From: Neurospora crassa OR74A
Taxonomy: Eukaryota; Ascomycota; Sordariomycetes; Sordariales; Sordariaceae
NCBI RefSeq assembly: GCF_000182925.2
Contig: NC_026505.1
Span: 1,178,001 to 1,242,000 of the forward strand
Direction: 5' to 3'
DNA length: 64,000 bases
A model generated the notes under the pieces. The model was not told the DNA's origin, ran no database searches, and saw only the letters and a list, made by a program, of their open reading frames with translations. Below are positions 38,139-48,479 of the stretch, in pieces (within the stretch, counting starts at the first letter, position 1; each line of letters opens with the position of its first letter). A program made the translations under genes and the position numbers.

Positions 38139-39190
38139 GCCAACCTTTAAATATTAACGTTAATATCAGTACGGGACTCAATATTACTAATATTACCAAA
38201 CTTAAATAAGAAGGTATTAATATCGAACTCGTTAACTTCTAAAGCAGCTGTCTAGTATTTGATATAGATAGGATAAATTATTTCATAGTATTATAAAGAA
38301 AGGTAACCTTGAAATCATTATCGATCCAAAATTTAGCGTCTTTGATACATTTATAGAGTACAGTGTAACGAATAAGAAAAAAAGCTATAATATTAAAGTT
38401 AGTTTACTTAATAGCTAGATATTTAGTAAGAACTTCGCTGCAAATTTCTTTAGTAATATGAGTGATATAAAACTAAATGAGATTTTATATAACTTTGGGG
38501 TCTCTATTTATTTTATCCTAATTATTAATACTTAAAATAATAACGATATTAAAGTTCTTAAGGGTAGAGAATAGAATTTTATTAGTATTAGTACATTTAG
38601 TCTACTAGGTGTTGTGCTTGTTGGGATCCGTTGCCTTATTGTGTTCCTCGATTATTTTGAAAATATATTCAGCGAGTTGAAAGTAGTTAAGCTCGGCTAT
38701 AAGTCCCTAATATTAATGGGCGATATTGTAGTTGCTAAGGAGGGGAATTAGCGACGAACTAGTAGTTGTTGTAGGTAAAGAAGGATTTATCAATATATTA
38801 ATGAGAAGAGCGGTGGATATCATTAGATTAGCTACTAATTAATTTAAATAAAGAACTTGATTCGATAATAAATGAATCTATAATTAATTCGGTAGAGGGG
38901 TCGCTAAATAATAAGTGTTAGCAATGATCTTTATATAGCGGGGAGAGCTTGCGGGCAAACGGGCGAGTCGTTAATTAAATAGACGAACGTTGCGATGGTT
39001 TAGACCTAGTATTGTAGCGCCTTAATGAAGTTGAAGCTAGCGATACGCTTTGAGAATACGCTCGTCAAATACAATTATAGGGAAGGTTAGAGAGAGAGCT
39101 TATAACCTATAAGATTACTAACGAGATCAAGCGGTTGAATACAATTGATTAAGTCTACTATAAAGATAGAGGGAGACTGGCAGAGTCTGG
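37889..39190 (-). pseudogene. Ty1/copia gag remnant
   Basis: Minus-strand frames read RYTVLYKCIKDAKFWIDNDF near 38350 and, after an Asn repeat, DYTSYSKKIYNT then YYPEKAPDRDYI near 37980-37890. The latter corresponds to the CCHC knuckle followed by HPEKAPxW typical of fungal copia gag proteins, with Cys changed to Tyr. Protease and the integrase core are absent between here and the integrase remnant at 37.1-37.4 kb. The N-terminus and any LTR were not found. Confidence 0.55.
38055..38138. repeat. (TTA)28 microsatellite
   Basis: An uninterrupted 84-bp run of TTA, 28 units, inside the copia gag remnant. On the minus strand it encodes poly-Asn in the frame that continues into the zinc-knuckle part. 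Confidence 0.95.
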
Positions 39191-40583
39191 AAGGCTAGAT
39201 ATAGTGCGGTTTGGGTAGGGTATAGAGTGGGGACTGGGCTGTGCCCAGTGAATGCTGTGCTCAGTGAATGACAGAGACCCACCAACACGTATCCTATTTT
39301 AGCTATTAAATATTTTTATATTTAAGAGTAGTAATAACGGCAGCTTCTTAAGTTATACCAACTATAACGCTAAAGGTAGTAGTAATTATACAGGTAATTA
39401 TTTAAATGGGCGCTTAGGGTTTGTTTTATATTCTTTAAGTAATAAATAATATACCTATAATAATTTTCATAGCATTGGTAAACGCTATACTTATAAAAAT
39501 ACTCTTAATAAAATCGTCTTTCTCTTTTTCCATTCGCTAGGCTTTAATCTATTACGCTTTGTCTTTTACGTTCGTTATAGTATACTACGACCCTTATTAT
39601 TATAGCGGCGGTATATTTTGATTTACCAATTCTATTAGTTAATAGAACCTAATATAATAGGGGTAGTATAGTTAATACGGGTGTTGGTTGTATAGCTTAA
39701 TTAAGGTTCTATAAAGGAGGAAAAGTTTATTTAAAATACGGATCTACCAGCGTTGAGAAGTTTTTATTAAGGCTGCGTACCCTATGCTACTATAGCTAAC
39801 AATAGCTCTAGTTCTAAAGACTAGAGTGTATAACCCGGGCGCTAGCCCTATAATAAATAACAGTTGCGCTTCAGTAAAATCTACCGGGCCACCCGGAAGA
39901 CAATATTATTATAATATAGTTAGAGGATACCGGGTATAGGGTATTATAGTATATTAGATAAAGGTAACTTCTATTTTTATTAATAAAACTTATAGATTAT
40001 GAAGGCCGTAACAAGTAGCAATTTTAATTTATATTTTCAGAACTACAATGTACTCGTTTAATAACCTTTCCTTTCCTTCTATATACTTAATATTACTTTA
40101 ATTTGTAACTTCTAATCTTATTGTCCTATTAGTCGTAGGATTACGCTTTAATGGATATTAACTTAATTAGTAGTAGTATTAGTACTAGATATTTATTAAT
40201 TATTCCTTAAACTAGTTAATTAGCTAATATTTCAAAAAGTAAGAAACCTATGTATATAGGCGTAGACTATTATTAATAATACTTAAAAAGTAGCTAATTA
40301 GAGTATTTTTAAGTAAGACGTTTGAGTTAATAGTAGAGTTATATTACGGATCTAATTAATAAGAGTATAGGAAACTTTAGTAAAGAAATTTAGTTATAAA
40401 CGAACTATCTTTTAATAGTCCATTCGGTGGATGCGGGTTATAAATAAGCCCCTTTGGGATAGTGAATGTTATCCAACTCTAAACAGTTGAAGTACGCTGC
40501 AACTAGCAACTACACTTGTAAGGCTAGCTTTGAAAATTGAGTGGTATTCATACGCACATATTCTGGCAAAATCATGCTGTAAT
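39191..40583. other. AT-rich unassigned end of the transposon block
   Basis: It begins with a GC-richer patch holding a short direct repeat (gtgcccagtgaatgct / gtgctcagtgaatgac, about 39241-39275), possibly the edge of a copia LTR. The rest, to about 40430, is AT-rich with no frame I recognise. Composition becomes normal at about 40430-40540, just before the tRNA gene. Confidence 0.35.
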
Positions 40584-40655
40584 GGCCTCATGGCGCAACG
40601 GTAGCGCGTTCGACTCCAGATCGAAAGGTTATCCGTTCAAATCGGGTTGGGGTCA
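40584..40655 (+). tRNA. tRNA-Trp (CCA), intronless
   Basis: A complete 72-nt cloverleaf. The acceptor arm GGCCTCA pairs with TGGGGTC (two G-U wobbles), discriminator A. The D arm includes the A box TGGCGCAACGG. The anticodon loop CTCCAGA gives anticodon CCA. The T arm has stem ATCCG/CGGGT and the B box GTTCAAATC. There is no intron. A T5 run at 40667-40671 fits a polymerase III terminator. The gene stands at the border between the RIP-mutated block and the first host genes. Confidence 0.95.
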
Positions 40656-40666
40656 TCTTCATGTTC

Positions 40667-40671
40667 TTTTT
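40667..40671 (+). terminator. Pol III T-run terminator of tRNA-Trp
   Basis: Five consecutive T residues, 12 nt after the tRNA 3' end, as expected for RNA polymerase III termination. Confidence 0.75.
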
Positions 40672-41837
40672 AACGCACATAACGTTTTACACAGTGGATA
40701 TCAGAAAGTTTCAACATATTTTTGGGTTCCGCATATCAGGTCTGTGGGAGGCCGGCCAGGCCTGCTAAAGATGTTGACATTAAGACGGACCGTTCCGTGT
40801 TCTGAGTCTAGGCTCGTTCACCTCGCTTATATCCTGCAATAATCCACCTTTTTTTGGGCGGGGCCTTGTGTCTTCTGTCTCGGTATTCGTGCTTACTCTA
40901 ATGCTTGTTTCAGGTACAGCACGTGCGTGCGCTCCCGGTTCGCTTGAGGTTTTGAGAATGACATCATCCCATCGATAATATTAGAACCACGTACCGAGAG
41001 GAGCATCTAATCAGAGCGGGGAGAGGGAGGCTACAGAGAAGGAAACTGGTTACAAGACAAGGTTGAAATCCCTACTGTTCTTATAACGGCTGAATGGTTC
41101 TGTAGGTACAAGTGTTCGGGGTTGATTTTTGTTGACAACGAGTTAGAGCGCTTATCAGCCAGCAATACGTAATCCCCAAGTCTCTTCCTCTCATTTGTCG
41201 ATTTAGGTGGTTCCCAACCACTTGCTAACCTTCGACAACTGGGCACGAAACGAATCTGAAGCATGCTGGAAACCCAAAAGTTGCGTACGCCCCTGCATGA
41301 AAAGTGCTAATGGGTACCTGGAGAGCCATTGTCCGTATGCCGTCAATGCTGCCTCTGAAACAGGGTGACGGCGATAGGGTAAGGTACCTTAACGTGCGGC
41401 GATCTGTGCTGCACATTAGCATCACATGCGGGCGCACCGGGTGCAGCCTACTCACTTTGTTCGTGGAGGTTGTACACTGTTTGTATTTCAGGTTTCGACG
41501 TCCCGGCATCACGAGGGGAGGCCCCCCGACCGTGTCAGGCCAAAAAAGCACCTGGCAACGCAACGTGCAAGGCGTCATGCGCTCCAGGGGGGGGGGGGGG
41601 GGGGGGGGGGCACACTAGAAATGCCACTAGCAGCCCTAGCTGTGTTGAACGGCGATCTTCCATCATGGTGCAGTCCTGGAACCATTTACTAGTCTAGTCG
41701 ATCGAGCAGCGAGTCTATAAGACCTTCATCATCGCCATGTTCTGGTCCCCAGCCTGTTAACCCGGTTTGCTTCTCATGCGCTCAACCAAACTCCTCCTGC
41801 CAAGGCCTCAACCACCTATCTTCAGCCGCTTTTCATC
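40672..41837. other. Intergenic region with App1-like gene promoter
   Basis: This is euchromatic sequence without a credible gene; frames here lack family features. A TATA-like ctataa at 41715-41720 sits about 118 bp upstream of the next ATG. A run of 24 G residues occupies 41587-41610. Confidence 0.5.
41587..41610. repeat. G24 homopolymer
   Basis: Twenty-four consecutive G residues about 230 bp upstream of the App1-like start codon. Such a run can form G-quadruplex structure and is prone to length error in sequencing, so its exact length is uncertain. Confidence 0.9.
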
Positions 41838-43396
41838 ATGTCGCTTCCGTCCACATACCGCCGCTCCGAGTCAAGCATGCTCGAGCATCAAACTTGGTGC
41901 AATCGAGGGTTCGAGCCTACCGAGACGTCACTCGCCAACATGGTGAAAGCCCAAGGTCTTGTCCAAAAGTTCAAGGTTACCCATCTGCTCTCATATCTTG
42001 GCCGGCTCAACCCCATACCGATTGGCGTGTCGAAAACCGACGCGGTCTGGCTCTTCGATAATGTCGCCTTTCGCAGCCCAAACGGTTTATGGCAGGCAGA
42101 GTTCGTGACTGCTGTTTTCGACGCGCGCATATCAACCAAGTTTGTTGAGGCTGTAGGCGACATCGCCGAAAAAGTGGGTCTCTCCAAGGGCGACAAGCAG
42201 GAGAAGACGATTGAGCAGCGCATTACTCCTTTTCTCATGGAGGTTTTGCCTGGGAGACGGGTCGATATCAAGTTCGGCGAGTCTACCGAGTTGCGGCTGG
42301 GTCCTGGAGGCAGGAACGGGATCAGCAGTGAGCTGAAGAAGCTCCCCGACTCAAGTGCCGGAAGTGTGTTAAACTCGGTGGCCGAAGTCCCATCTGGCGC
42401 GGGAGGATTGTTGAAAATGACTACCTTTTATACAGAGCCCGAGGGTTGGGCCGTTATTTCCGGTATGCTTGTGATCTCCGACCCGTCACTCAAACGAGAG
42501 ACAGTTCTTTCTCTCTGCGCAAAACGCTCAGTGTTTGCTTCTAACACTGGACCCCCCAAAACAGATGTTGATGACACTATCAAGATCACGCAAACGAGTG
42601 ATCCTGTGGGAATCCTACGGTCCACATTTGTGGTAAGTTTAGCGCTCTCTGCGTTCATCGCAATCGTCTAGTTTAGTGATGGTGCTCAGATATTGACGGC
42701 ATGTTCCTCGCTGTGTAGGCAGATCCAACACCAATTGCAGGCATGCCAGAGCTATACTGGCAAATTAAAGACATAGTGACGCCGTCTGCACCGTGGTTCT
42801 ACCTGTCAGCATCGCCATACAACCTCTACCCCTTCCTTCGGGATTTCACTCACCGTTACTATCCCCGGGGCCAGTTGATCTTGCGAGATGCCAGTTGGAT
42901 GACCATTCCAGGGTTGCTCTCCAATCTCACGCTTGGAACCCAAAGGTACAAGGTCGATCGCATGAAGAAGCTGTACGAGTGGCTGCCAAAGAAGAAAATG
43001 ATCTGTATAGGCGATTCAACGCAAAGCGACCCCGAAGCGTATGGTGAGTTGATGGTACTTCGAAGTCGGGGCCCAGTTCGGTGAACTGTACCAGAAAACC
43101 CACTGGCTAACACTTAAAATCATGTCTGTAGGCGAGATGTATAGGAAGCATCCAGAGTGGATCAAGCTGATTCTCATCCGGAAAGTTGCCGATATTGCGG
43201 CCATCGGTACGGAAGCCAAGAATGCTGCCAAGCGGTTCGAGGACGCGTTTAAGGGTGTTCCAAGGTATGTGCGACTCTTATGGCTGGGGCCCCCTTTGAG
43301 TACTGGTTCTGATCTTGCGATACTTGCAGAGAGGTGTGGCATGTGTTTGAGGATCCTGCCGAGTGCCGTGAGCAGGTCCAGAAAGTGGTCGGCTAA
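41838..43396 (+). CDS. App1-like (DUF2183) phosphatidate phosphatase family protein
   Basis: Five exons: 41838-42462, 42565-42632, 42719-43043, 43132-43264 and 43330-43396, giving 405 residues. All introns are GT-AG and phases close. The C-terminal half is the App1 catalytic domain: VISDVDDTIKIT with the DxDxT motif at D209-D211-T213, then PWFYLSASPYNLYPFL, LRDASW, and KKMICIGDSTQSDPEAYGEM near residues 330-350, the HAD-type second and third motifs. Yeast App1 is a Mg-dependent phosphatidate phosphatase acting at cortical actin patches and is longer (about 590 residues); this shorter form lacks its extra regions. No signal peptide or membrane segment is obvious. The start has a good context (catcATGT), with a TATA-like box about 118 bp upstream. 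The enzyme assignment is by family; the substrate is inferred. Confidence 0.85.
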
Positions 43397-44177
43397 GGTA
43401 AGAAAGAAAAGAGAAAGAAAGAAAGAAAAAAAAAAAAAAAGAAAAAAAAGCTTACGGCACCCGTCCTCATCATGATCTTTTCTCGGACGAGTGTCAGTTG
43501 CGTCTGATCACGGCGGTACACAAGGTCCTGGCCGATTCTCACACTTGGTTCATGTGTTATGGCCGTGTGCAATTCAATTCGTGTGAGACCTGCCGTGGTA
43601 CCTGCCTTGATGATCTCGCAAGATCTACTCTAGAGGTGGCAGGTACGCTGAGGGCTCGAGGCCATCTCTACTGGACATGGGATCTGGAAGGCGGATATGG
43701 CCTTTCCTTTAATGTTGATAGCTTGCTTGGACGTTATGACTTATAATGAATGAGACGGATACTATCTTTTGTACAACAGTCTTTCTGTCAATGATCGATT
43801 CCTGCGATGATATTGACGCGGCGTAAGTACCTTGCTGGCTAGGTACGTACCGCATGGCCCCGGACGAGTGCGGGGAAATGCAAGCTTACCCCCATGTCTC
43901 TGTGTTGTCTGTACCTGCCTCCGCCCGAAAGCAATCTCTCGGTCTTAGTATTTACGTCAGTGATTTATTAATCCGAATGGTTCGCATCATTACCCGTCCC
44001 CTCTTATCCGTGGGACACTGTACACAACTGGTCCAGCTGAGAGCTGTTACACCTGTTCCTTTTCCGCTTCCGATATCTTTAGCTTCACTTCCACTGCTAT
44101 CATTTCCTTCACATCGTGCTCTGTTTAGCACCACTACAATTGCTCCTACTTTGTCGTCCGCAGCTGAAAGGGTCAAG
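43397..44177. other. Intergenic; purine tract and GST leader
   Basis: A GA-rich tract, mostly runs of A with G, occupies 43404-43449, directly after the App1-like stop codon. The stretch 43490-43746 is open in one frame but has no ATG start or family match and is probably 3' UTR. About 44040-44160 is CT-rich, as usual for a fungal 5' leader. It is also open and in frame with the GST gene. Confidence 0.5.
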
Positions 44178-45038
44178 ATGTCGTCCGAAGGTGCAGCAGT
44201 AAAGCGACAGAGGTCCAACAAGGATGTGCCCTACAACCTCATTTACTGGCCAGGAATTCCCGGCCGCGGAGAGTTCATCCGGCTTACCCTCGAGGAAGCC
44301 GGTGCTGAGTACGTCGACACGGCCCAGGTCGAGGGAGGCATCGACGAGGTGATGGCTTATGTCAAGGGCGAGAAACCCGACGACAAAACCAACCCTCCCA
44401 TCTTTGCGCCGCCCATTCTCAAGCACGGTGACCTTGTCATCAGCCAGACGCCCAATATTTTGCTGTATCTAGGCCCGCGATTGGGTCTCGTACCCGGTGT
44501 TGAGGACGATCCGGATGCTCTATACAAGGTCAACGAGCTGGCACTTACGGCGCTGGATGGATTGAGCAACGAGCCGCACGACTGCCATCATCCTATTGCG
44601 TCGGAGCTGTATTACGAGGACCAAAAGGAAGAGGCCAAACGGAAGGTCGAGCATTACGTCAAGACACGGTTACCCAAGTTTCTCGGTTACTTCGAAAGAG
44701 TCCTCAACTCCAAGGCCAGCGGTGAGGGCCCTTACCTCTACGCAGGCAAGCTGTCATATGCGGACTTGGTCCTATTCCAGGTAAGTTCCGCGCCTTGCTT
44801 GGCACAAATTGCTCTTCGTGTTGTGGCTAACTTGAGGCAGTGTTTGGATGGCCTCAAGTTCATGTTCCCCAAGGCTATGGCGAAGTTGAACAAGGAGGGT
44901 AAACACTCAAAGCTATTTGAGCTGTACGATGCCGTCGGGCAAAGACCCAAGATCAAGGAATACCTTGGGGGTCCTCGTCGGCAGAAGTACAGCAGTGGCC
45001 TCTATCGTTACTATGAGGAGTTTGACATTGAAGGCTGA
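44178..45038 (+). CDS. Glutathione S-transferase family protein (sigma-like)
   Basis: Two exons, 44178-44780 and 44841-45038, give 266 residues. Residues about 18-105 form the thioredoxin-like domain: YNLIYWPGIPGRGEFIRLTLEEAG, then FAPPILKHGDLVISQTPNILLYLG with the cis-Pro before Ile80 and the SQT glutathione-binding turn. The all-alpha C-domain follows, with the conserved N-capping box SYAD (S193-D196). These enzymes conjugate glutathione to electrophiles or act in detoxification; class and substrate cannot be fixed here. The start at 44178 (caagATGT) matches the usual fungal length and is preceded by a basic KRQR stretch just inside the protein. An in-frame upstream ATG at 43977 would add 67 residues resembling a mitochondrial presequence. 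The single 60-bp intron is stop-free and in frame, so retention would insert 20 residues. Confidence 0.88.
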   Translation: MSSEGAAVKRQRSNKDVPYNLIYWPGIPGRGEFIRLTLEEAGAEYVDTAQVEGGIDEVMAYVKGEKPDDKTNPPIFAPPILKHGDLVISQTPNILLYLGPRLGLVPGVEDDPDALYKVNELALTALDGLSNEPHDCHHPIASELYYEDQKEEAKRKVEHYVKTRLPKFLGYFERVLNSKASGEGPYLYAGKLSYADLVLFQVSSAPCLAQIALRVVANLRQCLDGLKFMFPKAMAKLNKEGKHSKLFELYDAVGQRPKIKEYLGGPRRQKYSSGLYRYYEEFDIEG

Positions 45039-46304
45039 GCATGCAAGACAAGTGATTACTGCTGGCCGTGGGTATAACTTACGGCTTGGATTTGTCTATC
45101 AAGCCGTCTACTTGATGATGGAGTCTGTAAATCTAGGACGAATAGATGCGAGACAATGTGCTGATGTTCATGTTGACTCAAGGTTTTCCCCGAACAACAA
45201 TTTATGTTGTCTGGTCGAACCATACCTACATGGGCTGGGTAGTCCATGCGGCATCTGGGTTATAATGATGACTTTCGTTCCCAGAAGCGATCCTCCTAAG
45301 CATGAAACTCGAGTCGGGCGAGTTCCGTCGCGTTTTGTTGGCTGGGCCTTACTCCCAGCTCTTACTGATGGCTATCCCCGTGGGTAGAGATATCAGGGAG
45401 GAGATGAGTATTACATATGCCGTATGATTCTATACCATTAGAACGGCCAACAAGTTCTAGCCGATGCATCAGATGCATATCTGGGACCAAATTCTCACTT
45501 TTACTTCGGGCGTTGGCCCCGCCTAGGTTGAAAGTAAGGAATAGAAGGTCAAAGCAGGCGATATGGTAACTGTAACAGCAGAGGCAAAGCATAAGTTCCT
45601 CAGCCAGGGACCGACGCCCTGTATTTTTTAGACTGCCTACCTACTCACCGGCCGAGCACAAGCCGACATCAGTACATGAGACCAAGGAGGAGGACGAGAA
45701 GGAGGAATAAGAAGATAGGTATCCGTGCGGAGCCAAAGAAGCAGGAAGCATGACATCAGGGAAGGATGGGAGAAGGCTGAGGAGTAAGTTGAGGAGCAGT
45801 TGCAGGCGACTTGTCGGAATATGAGTTGCTTCATTTCACCCTACTCACATTTAGGTTTTCAACATTCTTTTCTGCGCCATGAAGCAATGCCTGCTCCTTG
45901 AAAAATGATTTTGCACGCAGGATCTCATTCGGCTACACATAGGTAACCTCTACACTTTTTCCGTGTAGCTGAAAATGCTTTCTGTTCTTCGACTTTCTTT
46001 TTTTTTCTTTTTTTTTTTTCTCTTTTTTCTTTTTTCGCTGCCACCCACTTTCCATTCTTCCAGTTGTTTTGCTTCACATCTACGCTTTTTCACTGGCCCG
46101 CCTCGCGCGTTTTCCAGAAGCTTCAACGGGTGTTTACTTCTCGATGTTACCTCTAGTTGGTTCACCTGTTTCTTTTGCTAATCACATGGTCTACTCCACG
46201 AGCAGGTACTCAAGTCGTGCCATAAGCTACCAAGTACTGTGTTCATACTAATACATAAACATCACGGAGCTGTGGGGGGCGTTACATGGACCGCGATATC
46301 CTTA
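45039..46304. other. Intergenic region before the Harbinger-like element
   Basis: No gene is supported. It holds the GST 3' flank, a T-rich pyrimidine tract at 45990-46040, and ordinary base composition right up to the transposon end. Frames here are short or produced by the pyrimidine tract. Confidence 0.5.
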
Positions 46305-46611
46305 GGCCCTGATCGGCTGGCTGCACAGCTGGGACGTGCAGAAATATTTCGGTATATTTCGATGCGCTGGCGCCCAGTACGCTAGTGTTTGTACTGCTTT
46401 TAACGTAGTAACTGTATTGGAGCCGTACTGGGATGACCGTATTAGTGCTTGATTAATTAGATTTGTTGTTATTGACCGTATTTGGTATAGTTGATGCCTA
46501 GAAATTTACACCGCTTTTAGAAAGAGGGGTTGACTTTGTTGTTATTGTTCGTAATGTTGTGAATAAAGTAAATAATACCAGTAATCGACTAGACGACTAG
46601 ATATCCTCGAG

Positions 46612-48100
46612 ATGGACTTACAACCTCTATTAGAGGGTATCGATTTATTCTAACTCTATACCTAACCCCTAACGCTAGGTCTAATAGAGGAAGATATATT
46701 ATTAGAGCCTATCTAGAATATTTTTAGCGACCTAATACCCGCTAGCCGTAATAATAACTAGCCGCCTCCCTTCCCCTCTCTAGTTATTATACCCGCCCAA
46801 CTAATAGATAAGGCCGGTTAAGAACCGGTACTAGATCCCCCCGCTATTGAAATTACTAGTATTGAAGATACTCCTCCTTTAATTTAACCAGCGCTAGTAA
46901 GAAGGAAGCGGGCAATTAAATTAGTAGCTAGGAAGCTAATAGCAAAGAGAACCAGAAAGAAGGCGCCGGTCCCGGTACTAGATAGTACTAGAATTATAAG
47001 ATTCACCGCCTAGAAGATTGCTACCTTTATAGTCTAGTTATTATATTGTAAAGGAGAGGGCTGGTTTAATAATATACACTAGAAGGATTATAGCAAGGCG
47101 TGGGATTACCTTATCGATATATATAACGAGACGTAGCCGGGTTGGCGATAGGATTTTACTCGTATAAAGAGTAAATAGAATATAGAGAAGCGGCGGTATA
47201 TTACGTAATAGACTCTCTTTACCAAATATTCTAATACTAGTATCGACCCGGATACTTATTTATTTATTATCTCTAACGAATATTAGGAGAGCTTCGTTAA
47301 GTGTTATAGTATTAAGACGTATAGTATTAACTAGGTTTGCTACTAACCCTTCGGTAATATTAAAGTATATAAGGGAGTCTTTTTTAAATTGAAGGGTGCC
47401 GGGCTTAATATTGCTAAACCGAGCGAAATATAGTAAAAAGAGGGGTTTATAGTCGGAGTTAGTTATAAAGACGAAGACGAATTAGATAATAATTTATTTA
47501 ACGAGGTTGAAGTGGGGGGCGAGGCGAGGTAGGATAATGAAGATGACGACGGCGGTAATAATTCTAGTAATAGAGATGAGGATGACGAGGAGGAGGATAA
47601 CGGCGGTAATAAATCTAAATTATTTATTACGTTAAAATAAATCGTAATATTACGGGTAATAAGAGTAATTAATAGTAGTTAGAGGATAACCGAGGCGTAA
47701 TAATACTACTTTAATACTAATCTAGATAAGATTCCCGCTAGTTAAGCTATTGTATTCGTAAATATAAATAAGGGTAGAGGGGGTAAGAAGCGGTCGGATA
47801 TTGTAATACTAGGGAGTTCAATAGAGAAGGCGGCGATTGCTCTCCAAGTTCTTAAACTTCCTAGTACGGCCGACGTTGGTATTACGGTCAATAATCTATA
47901 AAGTCGCTTTACTAGTACAATAATAGAGATAGAGATAATAGCGTATATTAATTATCTTATAAATAATCCGCTGGTCGTAACAATGTGGATAAGGTTGAAT
48001 AAGAGTATAAAAAGTACGTATATAGATAAATAGAAACGAGGGATCTAGAAAGATGTAGTGCTAGTTAGAAAATTAGATAATTTACGATTATTTTATTAGA
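46612..48100 (+). pseudogene. Decayed Myb/SANT-like protein of the Harbinger-like element
   Basis: One plus-strand frame starting at ATG 46612 (MDLQPLLEGIDLF) can be followed for about 490 codons with stops only at expected Gln, Trp or Arg positions. About 47000-47350 reads FTA*KIATFIV*LLYCKGEG, then WDYLIDIYNET, RIKSK*NIEKR and YLFIISNEY*ESF, with Trp spacing like the Myb/SANT-like DNA-binding proteins that accompany Harbinger transposases. Acidic low-complexity stretches follow at 47500-47620. The end is approximate. Confidence 0.7.
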
Positions 48101-48149
48101 ATTATAGAAGCAAACACCCTTTTTTTTTTTACTAGTAAAATCTTAGCAA

Positions 48150-48386
48150 AATCAAATATTCGATTTTATATAAATAACTCGATATTACTCAGATAATTCG
48201 ATTTTACACGACTTTACTTAGATAATTCGATTTTATATAGATAATTCGATTTTATACAACTTTGCTTAAATAATTCGATTTTATATAGATAATTCGATTT
48301 TACACGACTTTGCTCAAATAATTCGATTTTACATAAATAATTCGATTTTACACGACTTTACTCAGATAATTCGATTTTACACACAA
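48150..48386. repeat. Minisatellite with attcgatttta core
   Basis: About nine copies of the core attcgatttta, alternating between short units of about 17 bp (ending tatagataa) and longer units of about 31 bp (ending acgactttgctcaaata), making a higher-order unit near 48 bp. It lies between the 3' ends of the two convergent transposon genes. Confidence 0.85.
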
Positions 48387-48479
48387 TAATCTCATCACCC
48401 CTCCTCTCGCCTCCTCTCGCCTCCCCCCCTCTCTCTACTCTACCCTCTACGAATCAACTACCATTATTTATTCATCAAC

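Noticed and set aside
37838-38199. Open frames of poly-Asn or poly-Ile
   Set aside because: Created by the (TTA)28 microsatellite; the only meaningful part is the decayed copia gag beside it, which is listed as a pseudogene.
41225-41697. Several overlapping frames around the G24 run
   Set aside because: They occur on both strands in all frames of an intergenic region and include poly-Gly from the homopolymer.
43498-43746. 82-codon frame after the App1-like gene
   Set aside because: It has no ATG start, no family resemblance and lies where the 3' UTR is expected.
44917-45387. 156-codon plus-strand frame overlapping the GST end
   Set aside because: It is out of frame with a well-supported GST exon and has no recognisable domain.
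48150-48386. CRISPR-like regular repeats
   Set aside because: Units are contiguous with no unique spacers and the DNA is eukaryotic; it is a minisatellite.
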